A stretch of 8,219 bases of DNA from DTU080 sp050945315. GTDB taxonomy: Bacteria; Bacillota; Limnochordia; DTU080. The notes beneath the pieces are model-generated. The model searched no databases, was not told the origin of the DNA, and saw only the letters and a program-made list of their open reading frames with translations. Position numbers and translations under genes: made by a program. Below are positions 1 through 6,659 of this stretch, one piece after another. The stretch is taken from contig JBMNSS010000122.1 of assembly GCA_050945315.1 (NCBI GenBank), forward strand, positions 1 through 8,219. The letters are read 5' to 3'. The first letter of the stretch is position 1; each line of letters starts with the position of its first letter.

Positions 1-1
1 T

Positions 2-1162
2 TCGAGGGAATTGTACCTGGAATGGAACAAGGAGCTCACGAGGCGTTTTGAAGAAGCAAACCCCGGAGCAACACTTCAGTTTGAATTCCATGATATGCAG
101 AAGTTCGTCGTGGCTTCAGCCGCCGGAGTGTCCCCGGACGTAACCCTCGCTTCGGTGATGTACGCTCGGCAGTACTACGAATCCGGGTTGTACAGGGAGC
201 TCAACGCTTACATCGAGTCCACACCGCACATGATGCCCGGCAACTTCCTCCCTGCCTCTATGGTCGCCGCCCAAAAAGACGGACGGGTCTATGGAATGCC
301 CTGGAGTTGGGAAGCGCGGTCAATCTATGTCAACACGAGCCACCTTGCGGAAGCGGGTTTAGACACTAACCCCGAGGCCATCACCACATGGAGGGATCTA
401 GTTGACTATGCCAAGAGACTGGTCAAGGTCGATGCCAGCGGTGAGATCGTTCGCAGCGGATTCATCACAACCGTCAACACGGCGGATTTTGCTTCGTATC
501 TGTACTCTAACGGCGGACATTTTTACACCGCCGACGAAACGGCAGTAGCGTTTAACAGCCCTCAGGGCGTTGAGGCCCTGGAGTTCATGCACGCCTGGCA
601 ACGTGTGCACAACGCTATGCGCAGGGGAGCCGTGGCGGGTACCGATTTCGACGGTGAGATCGCTTCGATGGTAGTCCGAGATACATCCGCCATTCCAACA
701 CTCTTGCACGACGTGCCCGAGCTGGTACGGGAGAGGTTGAGCATCATCCCGATACCCGAGGGACCGCAGGGTGACGGCCGTTCGGGTGTCAGCTGGAGTA
801 ACATGTGGGTAATACCGTCAAACGCTGAAAAACCGGATCTGGCATGGCAGTTCATTCAGCTGTTCTTGAGTCCCCAGGCGGTTGTTGACCGCTTTGTGCA
901 CTGGGGCAGCTTCTATGTGAATTTTGCACGCCTGGACACCTTAAAAAGCAGAGAGTTTCTCACGGCTCTCAAAGAACACAGATGCATGTCACAAGTCCCA
1001 CGCATATTCAATACCGCCGGTCCCTATCCCCACATTTACTATCAGGACATCAACCGCGGCATTGCCGGCTTGTTGCAGACGTCAGCGCGGGATGGCCTGA
1101 TGCCACCCACGGCGGCTCTGGACGAAGCGGAGAGGGTGGCCAACGCGATCTTACATCGTTGA
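2..1162 (+). CDS. Extracellular solute-binding protein, sugar ABC transporter (5' end missing)
   Basis: Family 1 (SBP_bac_1) periplasmic or lipid-anchored binding protein, which captures a sugar or related solute and delivers it to an ABC permease. The reading frame is open to the left edge; the TTG at 11 is just an in-frame codon, so the true start, the signal peptide and the first beta strand lie outside the window. Family hallmarks in order: LTRRFEEANPG near the N-terminus, the segment GRVYGMPWSWEARSIYVN (about nt 281-334), TTWRDLVDYAKRL (about 386-424), WSNMWVIPSNAEKPDLAWQF (about 794-853), and FLSPQAV just after it. The C-terminal helix ALDEAERVANAIL is typical of the family's natural end, so the 3' end looks complete. 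Permease genes usually sit beside such genes, but none follows here; they may lie upstream. Ligand cannot be told from sequence. Confidence 0.93.
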   Translation, partial: SRELYLEWNKELTRRFEEANPGATLQFEFHDMQKFVVASAAGVSPDVTLASVMYARQYYESGLYRELNAYIESTPHMMPGNFLPASMVAAQKDGRVYGMPWSWEARSIYVNTSHLAEAGLDTNPEAITTWRDLVDYAKRLVKVDASGEIVRSGFITTVNTADFASYLYSNGGHFYTADETAVAFNSPQGVEALEFMHAWQRVHNAMRRGAVAGTDFDGEIASMVVRDTSAIPTLLHDVPELVRERLSIIPIPEGPQGDGRSGVSWSNMWVIPSNAEKPDLAWQFIQLFLSPQAVVDRFVHWGSFYVNFARLDTLKSREFLTALKEHRCMSQVPRIFNTAGPYPHIYYQDINRGIAGLLQTSARDGLMPPTAALDEAERVANAILHR

Positions 1163-1490
1163 GGCGGGAACAGGCACAGGCCTCGCTTCCCGGCTCAGAG
1201 ACTGTATCTTCAATAGTCCGCAATGTCGTTGCAGTCAGATGTGGGCAGTGCCAGAGGACGATTTCGACTCCGGCACACTGTCCAAATGCGAACCGTCAAT
1301 GCACCGGACGAGTGCCAAGCAAAGCCGGTCATTGCCGATCGGCTGACCACGGGGGATCGGATGGTGCATGGCCCTACAGGGTCGTCCTCATGATCCACGT
1401 CGACAGCGACTTCAACAGGAAGATCCCGGCATGGCGGCGTAGTTTGGTCATATCAATCCATAAGCGCCTGAATGTCGAGGAGAGAGCAAC
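1163..1490. other. Intergenic region, no gene recognised
   Basis: 328 bases between the solute-binding protein and the PHP gene. All three plus-strand frames were read: one stays open through the whole gap but gives a Cys/His/Arg-rich sequence without recognisable domains. A weak inverted repeat, CCGATC (1335-1340) with GATCGG (1355-1360), has a 14-nt loop and no T tract. I see no convincing terminator, promoter or RNA gene. The only clear signal is the Shine-Dalgarno site of the next gene at 1477-1484. Confidence 0.5.
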
Positions 1491-3023
1491 GTGATCATTG
1501 ACAACCCCTATGCGAACCACAAACCGCACCCCTACAAAGCCTCCCTGCATAACCACACGCTTTTTGATCCGGCCTACAGCCACGCGCCTGTGCCTGCGCC
1601 TGAACGCTTAAAGGAATTCCGTGACTATGACACATCGCCCCCGTATGGAATCGTAGCCATCACGGACCATGATCGCCTGACCACCCCGTGGAACACCACT
1701 CCACCCTGTAATCTCGGTGTGTACGACCATTCGCAAAGCGACCCGCCCTGGGGTGTCGACGGCATCCTCTGGCTGCCGGGTATGGAACGTATTCTGGGAC
1801 GCCGCGACGGCAGCGACAGCGAGCTTTTCGGAGAAATAGTCTGCATCGGTTGCCGGCCTACGCTCATGGAAACGGAGTCGAAGTGGCAACGTGCGGAATC
1901 GGACGCCGATCGCTCCGGCTGGTTTGTTCACACAAATGAATCTCCGGCTTCCGCTGAACTGACATTTATCGGCACGGGGATCAGCTGGATAACACGCACC
2001 GGACCGAACGGTTGCATAGCCAAAGTGCTCATCGACGGTGACGAAGTCGGTGAAGTCGACCTATTCTCCGCCGAGACCCGTTTTCAACAGTCTGTCTTCA
2101 GCCAACAAGGACTCGCCCCGGGAGTTCACACGATTCGTATCGTACAGACCTCGGAGAAAAACCCCGCCAATACCAACCGGTTTTCTCAACGCATAGGGTT
2201 GGATACCTTCGTCGTGCGCAAAGCAGACGGAACCGATGTCGACTACGGTGCTGATCATCCTGAGATTCGCTACAGCCCGCTGCGTCATCGCCATGATCGG
2301 CGTCCGGGTGAGCGAGCCAGTGACGTCTTGGCACAACTCATACAAGACAACGTATACGTCATCTTGGCCCACCCCAACGCCCGGCTTGAAACTGAGGGAG
2401 AACATGCGGGGACACAGATCTGGTCATCAGCTGGCTACACCTATGAAGAGCTCGATGTTATCTTTGGCAATCAGGCCCAGGGAAAACCGGGATACCCATA
2501 CCGCCCCCAGGCTCTTGAGATCGGAAACCTCGGCTATGACTTGACAGGAGGGGCTCGGACCCAATGGACCAACGCCGAGGCCAAGTGGGATTATCTGCTC
2601 ACCCAGGGCCATCGCGTCCATGGTATTGCCTCCGATGACGCGCACGGGCGAGCCGGTCGGGGCGGATGGTGTGTTGTCTACACCAATGCGCCGAGTGTTG
2701 ACGAGCTCACCTTTGAAGATGTCATGGACAGTCTCTTCAGAGGGGCATTCTACGCCTCACAAGGCCCCGGGATCAGCTCCATTCGCGTTGAAAATGACAC
2801 CTTCATTGTCGAAACCGACGCGCCGGCCACCATCGAGTTCATCTCAAAGGGAAGAGTGGTTCAGTCCCAAAGCAACTCGCGATCCTCGTCATACACCATA
2901 CGCGGCGATGAGGGTTACGTGCGCGCCCGAGTAACCTGCTCCGATCCCTCCTGGCGTTTTATCGATGGAGGAGTGGGACATACGCGTTCAGCGTGGACCA
3001 ACCCTGTTTACATTATCGACTAA
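1491..3023 (+). CDS. PHP-domain metal-dependent hydrolase with inserted carbohydrate-binding-like module
   Basis: A 510-residue protein of the PHP (polymerase and histidinol phosphatase) superfamily, probably a phosphoesterase or other metal-dependent hydrolase; substrate unknown. The GTG start is fixed by GAGGAGAG at 1477-1484, six bases upstream. Metal-site motifs are all present: LHNHT (H20, H22), ITDHD (D59, H60), GMER (E99), LAHPN (H294) and SDDAH (D383, H385). Between the third and fourth of these, residues about 143-243, sits a beta-rich segment with FIGTGISWI, AKVLIDGDEVGEVDLFS and LAPGVHTIRI. This pattern is known from carbohydrate-binding-like beta-sandwich modules of surface and polysaccharide-degrading proteins. 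After the PHP fold, residues about 425-510 form another beta-rich tail, as in longer PHP proteins. No signal peptide or membrane segment is visible at the N-terminus. The solute-binding gene upstream suggests a role with imported or surface carbohydrate, which is inference. Confidence 0.9.
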   Translation: MIIDNPYANHKPHPYKASLHNHTLFDPAYSHAPVPAPERLKEFRDYDTSPPYGIVAITDHDRLTTPWNTTPPCNLGVYDHSQSDPPWGVDGILWLPGMERILGRRDGSDSELFGEIVCIGCRPTLMETESKWQRAESDADRSGWFVHTNESPASAELTFIGTGISWITRTGPNGCIAKVLIDGDEVGEVDLFSAETRFQQSVFSQQGLAPGVHTIRIVQTSEKNPANTNRFSQRIGLDTFVVRKADGTDVDYGADHPEIRYSPLRHRHDRRPGERASDVLAQLIQDNVYVILAHPNARLETEGEHAGTQIWSSAGYTYEELDVIFGNQAQGKPGYPYRPQALEIGNLGYDLTGGARTQWTNAEAKWDYLLTQGHRVHGIASDDAHGRAGRGGWCVVYTNAPSVDELTFEDVMDSLFRGAFYASQGPGISSIRVENDTFIVETDAPATIEFISKGRVVQSQSNSRSSSYTIRGDEGYVRARVTCSDPSWRFIDGGVGHTRSAWTNPVYIID

Positions 3024-3354
3024 TCCCCGGCCTTCTCCTGATCTCAATAGGGGCCGCGGAAAAGCCCCGGCCCCTCTATGTGCATATCCAACTGACCATC
3101 GCCGACGATACAAGGCCCGAACCGATCCTGCAGTCTCCTCAATCGCCGATCGCTACCAAACAATGGGCCATTGCTCTTCATGCAAGTCGGCGTCAGACAA
3201 CAAGCAGCTTTCCGGGACACCGCTGAAACAAAGGCTGAAGCGGCCTGATCGGGTAATCGACACTGGAACGGTGTACAGTTAACCGGGCGGGTTCGCTATC
3301 CCTTGTCCGGTAAAGAGATGATCACGGCGGCGAATGCTTCGGAGACAGGTCATC
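3024..3354. other. Intergenic region between convergent genes
   Basis: 331 bases between the stops of the PHP gene (+) and the DUF1801 gene (-). Apart from the GC-rich hairpin at 3050-3074 I see little. On the minus strand just past the DUF1801 stop, GATGA/TCATC can pair over a 24-nt loop and is followed by TCTTT, which is too weak to call a terminator. Short open frames here give no recognisable protein. Confidence 0.5.
3050..3074 (+). terminator. GC-rich hairpin after the PHP gene, possible terminator
   Basis: GGGGCCGCGG (3050-3059) pairs with CCCCGGCCCC (3065-3074) over the loop AAAAG, giving ten positions with one C-C mismatch. It begins 26 bases after the PHP stop codon, where a terminator is expected. 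The sequence after it (TCTATGTG) lacks a T tract, so it would be a weak or factor-assisted terminator, or a 3'-end stabiliser. Confidence 0.5.
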
Positions 3355-3768
3355 TTAGCCGTCGCCCACTCGGGATGCCATCTCGATCAGCTCCTGAAGC
3401 GCAGCTCTGTGTTTCTCGAACTCATCTAACGAACGAAGCTTTACATGCCGGAGTCTCTTGCCGCTGCCCTCAAGCAATCCCGACGGGTCATGAAGGTCCG
3501 TTCCTCGGAAAAACACGAGTGAAACCCACCGAGAAAACGCCCCCAGCGCCCCCATTCCCCATCCGTCGTAGCCGAACTGACGCGCACCGTAACCGGTCTG
3601 TCCGTCCGTGCAGTCCGTTGCATACTTCACTTCGGGAAGGGTCTCCAGGATCAGGCGGTGCGTGGCCAAGTAGATCAGTCGGATATCCGGATCCTTGTCC
3701 TCCAGCAACTCAGCCAACTGACGCTCGGAAGCTCCGTCGATGTGCGGGTGTCTTTCGCGCGATCGCAT
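3355..3768 (-). CDS. DUF1801 (YdhG-like) domain protein
   Basis: A 137-residue small cytoplasmic protein of the DUF1801 family, a fold shared with the frataxin-like iron-chaperone proteins of Firmicutes; biochemical role mostly unknown. Family features: the helix DIRLIYLATHRLILETLPEV (residues about 28-47), then WVSLVFFRGTDL followed by HDPSGLLEGSGKRLRHVKL (about 81-111), the usual C-terminal signature. A GTG three codons upstream (3777) keeps the frame open, but GAGGTG at 3775-3780 lies six bases before ATG 3768, so the ATG is the better start. TATACT at 3787-3792 (minus strand) resembles a -10 box but would leave almost no leader and has no good -35. The NUDIX gene ends 57 bases upstream on the same strand, so the two are probably co-transcribed. 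Confidence 0.85.
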   Translation of the reverse strand: MRSRERHPHIDGASERQLAELLEDKDPDIRLIYLATHRLILETLPEVKYATDCTDGQTGYGARQFGYDGWGMGALGAFSRWVSLVFFRGTDLHDPSGLLEGSGKRLRHVKLRSLDEFEKHRAALQELIEMASRVGDG

Positions 3769-3774
3769 CGTCTT

Positions 3775-3780
3775 CACCTC
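3775..3780 (-). promoter_or_regulatory. Ribosome binding site deciding the DUF1801 start
   Basis: GAGGTG on the minus strand, six bases before ATG 3768. The GTG that could extend the frame is part of this site itself, which argues against its use as a start. Confidence 0.6.
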
Positions 3781-3825
3781 GTCTGTAGTATACCGGCGTT
3801 CGGACGGTGTTCTACCCGCAGGCCG

Positions 3826-4335
3826 TCACTCGAGATTCGAACCCCAAAAGGCCGGTCGGAGGGTATCAACTTCAGCCAGCTTTCTCATCGGCTCCGGAGT
3901 GAGATTGATCGATGCGAGGTCTTCTTTGGGAACCCAGTGAAACTCCAGGTTTCCCTCACGTGACCGGACAACCGAGTTCTTGTCCATTCCCGGCAGGTGA
4001 CAAGCAAAGACGAGATTGAGCTCGCAGTACAGACGACCGTCTTGCTCCCGGGCGGCTTCACAAGCGCCGAGCAGATCACCGACCTCCGCCAGCACACCGA
4101 TCTTTGCCATGACCTCTCGTTGAAGAGCGTCCTTGGCGGGCTCACCGTGCTCGATATCCCCACCAGGCAAAAAAGTGTTGTCCGCCCCGCTTTCGTGAGC
4201 GACCAAGACGTAAGGGCCCGATGTAATCCAAGCCCGTACCAGATAACGAAACACGCTCACCCTTCCCTCACTGCCGCGTTGTCCAAGATTTGCCATGGCA
4301 CGCCGGCAGGAACGGATCGTGACATCATCCACCAC
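3826..4335 (-). CDS. NUDIX-fold protein with atypical NUDIX box
   Basis: A 169-residue protein with a NUDIX fold, the family that hydrolyses nucleoside diphosphates linked to another moiety. The NUDIX box starts at LPGGDIEHGE (residues 56-65), followed seven residues later by R73-E74, then VMAKIG. The order G-x5-E-x7-RE is canonical, but the two glutamates normally following (REUXEEXGU) are A77 and K78. These help bind the catalytic metal, so activity may be lost or altered. Downstream, CELNLVFACHL and LEFHWVPKEDL (the usual beta strand before the last helix) complete the fold. The start is chosen from AGGAGGAGG, six bases before GTG 4335. Since the domain proper begins at about residue 30 (RYLVRAWI), a shorter start at GTG 4260 or 4254, behind GAGGGA, is possible. 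First gene of a probable operon with the DUF1801 gene. Confidence 0.87.
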   Translation of the reverse strand: MVDDVTIRSCRRAMANLGQRGSEGRVSVFRYLVRAWITSGPYVLVAHESGADNTFLPGGDIEHGEPAKDALQREVMAKIGVLAEVGDLLGACEAAREQDGRLYCELNLVFACHLPGMDKNSVVRSREGNLEFHWVPKEDLASINLTPEPMRKLAEVDTLRPAFWGSNLE

Positions 4336-4341
4336 CGACAA

Positions 4342-4350
4342 CCTCCTCCT
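4342..4350 (-). promoter_or_regulatory. Strong Shine-Dalgarno site of the NUDIX gene
   Basis: AGGAGGAGG on the minus strand, six bases before GTG 4335. It is the best ribosome binding site in the window and favours this start over GTG 4356 upstream and GTG 4260 or 4254 downstream. Confidence 0.6.
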
Positions 4351-4400
4351 CTGCACACGGGTTCCATAGGGGCGGTCGGATCGGATGCCTCATCAGCTAT

Positions 4401-4413
4401 GTATCACAGATAC
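4401..4413. promoter_or_regulatory. Inverted repeat in divergent intergenic region, possible operator
   Basis: GTATC-ACA-GATAC is a perfect 5-bp inverted repeat with a 3-base spacer. It lies between the divergent NUDIX (-) and Gfo/Idh (+) genes, 66 bases upstream of GTG 4335 and 161 upstream of GTG 4574. Its size suits a dimeric regulator, but no regulator gene is nearby, no second copy was noticed and no firm promoter could be placed beside it. Confidence 0.25.
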
Positions 4414-4573
4414 GCCTACCCCTTTGAGGAACCTCCGTCCTTTCGCCGGCCAATAGGTGAACAGCGAAACGCTCCTGTTTGAGATTTACCACAAAGAGAA
4501 GCAGGAAGCAGCCCTTCGGCGGCAAACAGTTAAAATTGGATACCCCCAGTTCTCCAGATAGGAGCGTATTTAA

Positions 4574-5590
4574 GTGGCTAGCGACAAAATAAGAGTTGGT
4601 GTAGTCGGTGTCGGAGGATTGGCTCGCAGCGTGCATCTTCCTTCACTCGCCGAGATCGAAGACGTAGAGGTCGTTGCAGCGTGTGATTTGCGGCCGGAAC
4701 GAGCAGCCATTGCCAAGGATAAGTTCGGGATACCGAAGACCTATGGCTGGCACACAGAGATGCTGGCACAAGAGAAACTTGACGCCGTATTTGTACTTGT
4801 CGAGCCGCACAACCTTTTCGAGGTCACTCGGGACTGTCTGGATGCTGACCTTGATGTCTACATGGAAAAGCCGCCGGGTATAACGGCATTCCAGGCAGAG
4901 GCGCTTATGCGCAGGGCACAGAGCAAGAACCGCATTCTCCAAGTTGGCTTCAACCGTCGCTATATCCCCGTGGTCCAGCGTACGATGGAGATCATGAAAG
5001 AACTCACCCCTATCACGCAAGTTGAAGGATGTTTCCTTAAGAATGGAGCGGCATCCTTTTTCGGTGGTTCGGTGAGCTCTTTTGTCAGCGACTCCATCCA
5101 TGCGGTGGACCTCATGCGCTGGATGGCAGGCGGCACCCCAGTCAAGTGCGCCATTATTCAGGGACAGGTAGAAGATGAGGTACCCAACTCGTGGAACGGC
5201 GTTGTCGGCTTCGACAACGGGGTAACCGGTATCATAAAGGCTAACTATAAGACGGGCGGTCGTATCCATACCTTTGAAATGCACGGACCCAATGCCAGCG
5301 CGTTCATCAATTTGGGCTTTGGGGCCATGAATGTCAAAGCTGAGATTCTCATACACAGCGGAAAAGCCATGTACTCGGCTACCGCCCAGGGCGTACAGGA
5401 CCAAAAGCATATCGTCCTCGACGGATTCGAGCTGGCCGGCAGCGACAAGATGTATCGTTACTACGGCTTCTATCAGGAAGACAAAGCCTTTATCGATAGC
5501 GTACGTACCCGCACCAAGCCTCTCTCTGACATTTCAGAGGGAGTAAAGAGCATACAGCTGGTAGAGATGCTCTTGGCGAGCGCCATCTGA
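4574..5590 (+). CDS. Gfo/Idh/MocA family NAD(P)-dependent oxidoreductase
   Basis: A 338-residue cytoplasmic dehydrogenase of the glucose-fructose oxidoreductase / inositol dehydrogenase / MocA family, which oxidises or reduces a sugar, sugar acid or polyol hydroxyl using NAD(P). The N-terminal Rossmann fold (about 1-123) shows GVVGVGGLARSVHLP (9-23) for the dinucleotide, D38 at the end of the second strand, which usually favours NAD, and the family signature MEKPPG (97-102). The C-terminal alpha/beta domain carries VSDSIHAVDLMRWM (171-184), where D173 and H176 are the usual catalytic residues of the family. Length is typical. The GTG start follows AGGAG (4560-4564) with nine bases between. 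It forms its own unit: divergent to the NUDIX gene and closed by the terminator at 5609-5663. Substrate cannot be told from sequence; the solute-binding proteins in the window suggest a carbohydrate or polyol. Confidence 0.94.
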   Translation: MASDKIRVGVVGVGGLARSVHLPSLAEIEDVEVVAACDLRPERAAIAKDKFGIPKTYGWHTEMLAQEKLDAVFVLVEPHNLFEVTRDCLDADLDVYMEKPPGITAFQAEALMRRAQSKNRILQVGFNRRYIPVVQRTMEIMKELTPITQVEGCFLKNGAASFFGGSVSSFVSDSIHAVDLMRWMAGGTPVKCAIIQGQVEDEVPNSWNGVVGFDNGVTGIIKANYKTGGRIHTFEMHGPNASAFINLGFGAMNVKAEILIHSGKAMYSATAQGVQDQKHIVLDGFELAGSDKMYRYYGFYQEDKAFIDSVRTRTKPLSDISEGVKSIQLVEMLLASAI

Positions 5591-5608
5591 CTTGAGCGCC
5601 CAGACTCT

Positions 5609-5663
5609 TGACGCACCCGTCTCAGCCTTCCGCGGCTTGGAATGGGTGCGTCACTCCTTTTCT
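5609..5663 (+). terminator. Intrinsic terminator of the Gfo/Idh gene
   Basis: TGACGCACCC (5609-5618) and GGGTGCGTCA (5644-5653) form a perfect 10-bp stem. Inside, AGCC (5624-5627) pairs with GGCT (5634-5637), making a branched or stacked hairpin. The T-rich tail CTCCTTTTCT follows at once. It starts 18 bases after the oxidoreductase stop codon and should separate this unit from the IscB element. Confidence 0.85.
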
Positions 5664-5715
5664 CGCTATATCCCCCTTATCCAACTCAGCCGAGCGACTA
5701 GTTGAGCACTTGACT

Positions 5716-5966
5716 TGATCGACCTTCTCAGGCCTCACCGGTCTGCGAGGGTCGATCATGTGCGGCGACAGTCGCAAGCTCAACCAGCCAGAGTTCGTCT
5801 GATGACGAGCTGTGTTACGAGCGGATGGCATAGGCACCCAGGGGGGCTTTTCCGGCTCCGGACTCTGCGGCAGGTGATTAAACAGCACGGATCAAGGCAA
5901 CGGGCAGTGTCGCTTGCAAGAACCGCTCGATAACATTGGCGAGGAGACCAAGACCATGAGTTACCG
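5716..5966 (+). ncRNA. Candidate omega-RNA (HEARO) of the IscB element
   Basis: About 250 bases between the terminator and the iscB start, without a credible ORF but rich in stems. TGATCGACC (5716-5724) pairs with GGTCGATCA (5750-5758), enclosing a smaller hairpin. GTTCGTC (5793-5799) pairs with GACGAGC (5804-5810) over TGAT. CGAGCGG (5818-5824) pairs with CCGCTCG (5923-5929) around a 98-base multi-branched interior. The segment 5936-5970 up to the iscB GTG has the look I associate with the 3' end of HEARO RNAs. In this family the RNA binds IscB and supplies a guide of roughly 15-20 nt at its 5' end, which would lie just upstream of 5716. Identity is from position, structure and recalled family resemblance; the exact 5' end is unknown. 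Confidence 0.72.
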
Positions 5967-6659
5967 GTGAACAGGGTTTTCGTGTTGGACATCGGCAAGA
6001 AACCCTTACAACCGACACATGCGGCAAAGGCTCGGATACTGCTCAAAGAAGGCAAGGCCGCGGTGTATCACGGGTACGCGTTCACGATCATTCTCAAGTA
6101 CGCCGTTGACAAGCTCGCTGAGTCACATCTGCGTCTGAAGATTGATCCGGGCAGCCGCACCACCGGAATAGCCATTGTCAACGACAAAACAAAGGAAGTA
6201 CTCTTTGCGGCTGAGATAAGTCACCGGGGTCATGTAGTGAAACAAGACCTGGACAAAAGGTGCGCCATTCGCAGATCAAGACGAGACAAAAAGACACGCT
6301 ATCGTAAACCCAGGTTTAACAATAGACGTCGGAAAGAAGGCTGGCTTTCTCCGTCGTTGGAAAGCCGTCTGGGCAACATAGGGACCTGGGTGCCGTCTCA
6401 TGAAATACGCTCCGATCACGGCTCTGTCCGTGGAACACGTCAAGCCGGATACGAAGTCAAACAATACCTGCTTAAGAAGTGGGGCTATGAGTGCGCCTAT
6501 TGTCCGGCCACCGACGTGCCTTTGGAAGTTGAGCACATCATACCCAAAAGCCGCGGAGGCGCGGACCGGGTTTCAAATCTGACAATCGCCTGCAAAGAGT
6601 GTAACCGCAGGAAAGACAATCGGACGGCAGCCGAGTTTGGTTTGCCGAGGTCGTGTTGA
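5967..6659 (+). CDS. iscB: IscB-like protein, damaged: RuvC-I, arginine-rich segment and HNH domain
   Basis: A 230-codon frame from a degraded iscB, an RNA-guided nuclease related to Cas9. In order: N-terminal PLMP-type region with KKPLQP (11-16, variant PLQP); RuvC-I strand LKIDPGSRTTGIAIV with D60; arginine-rich bridge-helix segment (about 98-134, RYRKPRFNNRRR inside); then, after a garbled stretch, the HNH domain with zinc cysteines C176, C179, C209, C212 and catalytic-type H190, N204 and N213. Residues 143-159 are out of frame: the sister frame from 6394 encodes RLMKYAPI then TALSVEHVK, the expected RuvC-II region with its glutamate. About 20 further family residues are missing at 6444. 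The HNH domain is therefore in frame only because two lesions cancel. The frame then stops at 6659, where RuvC-III and the C-terminal domain should follow. Start GTG 5967 matches family N-termini (NRVFVLD). Probably non-functional; a shortened HNH protein cannot be excluded. Confidence 0.85.
   Translation: MNRVFVLDIGKKPLQPTHAAKARILLKEGKAAVYHGYAFTIILKYAVDKLAESHLRLKIDPGSRTTGIAIVNDKTKEVLFAAEISHRGHVVKQDLDKRCAIRRSRRDKKTRYRKPRFNNRRRKEGWLSPSLESRLGNIGTWVPSHEIRSDHGSVRGTRQAGYEVKQYLLKKWGYECAYCPATDVPLEVEHIIPKSRGGADRVSNLTIACKECNRRKDNRTAAEFGLPRSC

Noticed and set aside
982..1494. A 170-codon plus-strand open frame spanning the end of the solute-binding gene and the gap after it, whose TGA overlaps the PHP start (GTGA).
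   Set aside because: Nearly 200 bases overlap a solid gene in another frame, the rest is Cys/His/Arg-rich with no recognisable domain, and the start has no clear ribosome binding site. The overlap with the PHP start looks like chance.
3303..3788. A 161-codon plus-strand open frame.
   Set aside because: It is the complement of the DUF1801 gene, which has the family signature; the plus-strand product is Pro/Ser/Arg-rich without domains.
3787..3792. TATACT on the minus strand as a promoter -10 box for the DUF1801 gene.
   Set aside because: No acceptable -35 at 16-18 bases, and transcription would start at the ribosome binding site itself; co-transcription with the NUDIX gene is simpler.
4643..5410. 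A 255-codon minus-strand open frame.
   Set aside because: It lies wholly inside the Gfo/Idh gene, whose motifs are unmistakable, and its translation shows no known domain.
6400..6582. A 60-codon plus-strand frame starting with MKYAPITALSVEHVK.
   Set aside because: Not a gene of its own: the first 15 residues are the displaced RuvC-II part of iscB, and the rest is an out-of-frame reading of the HNH region.
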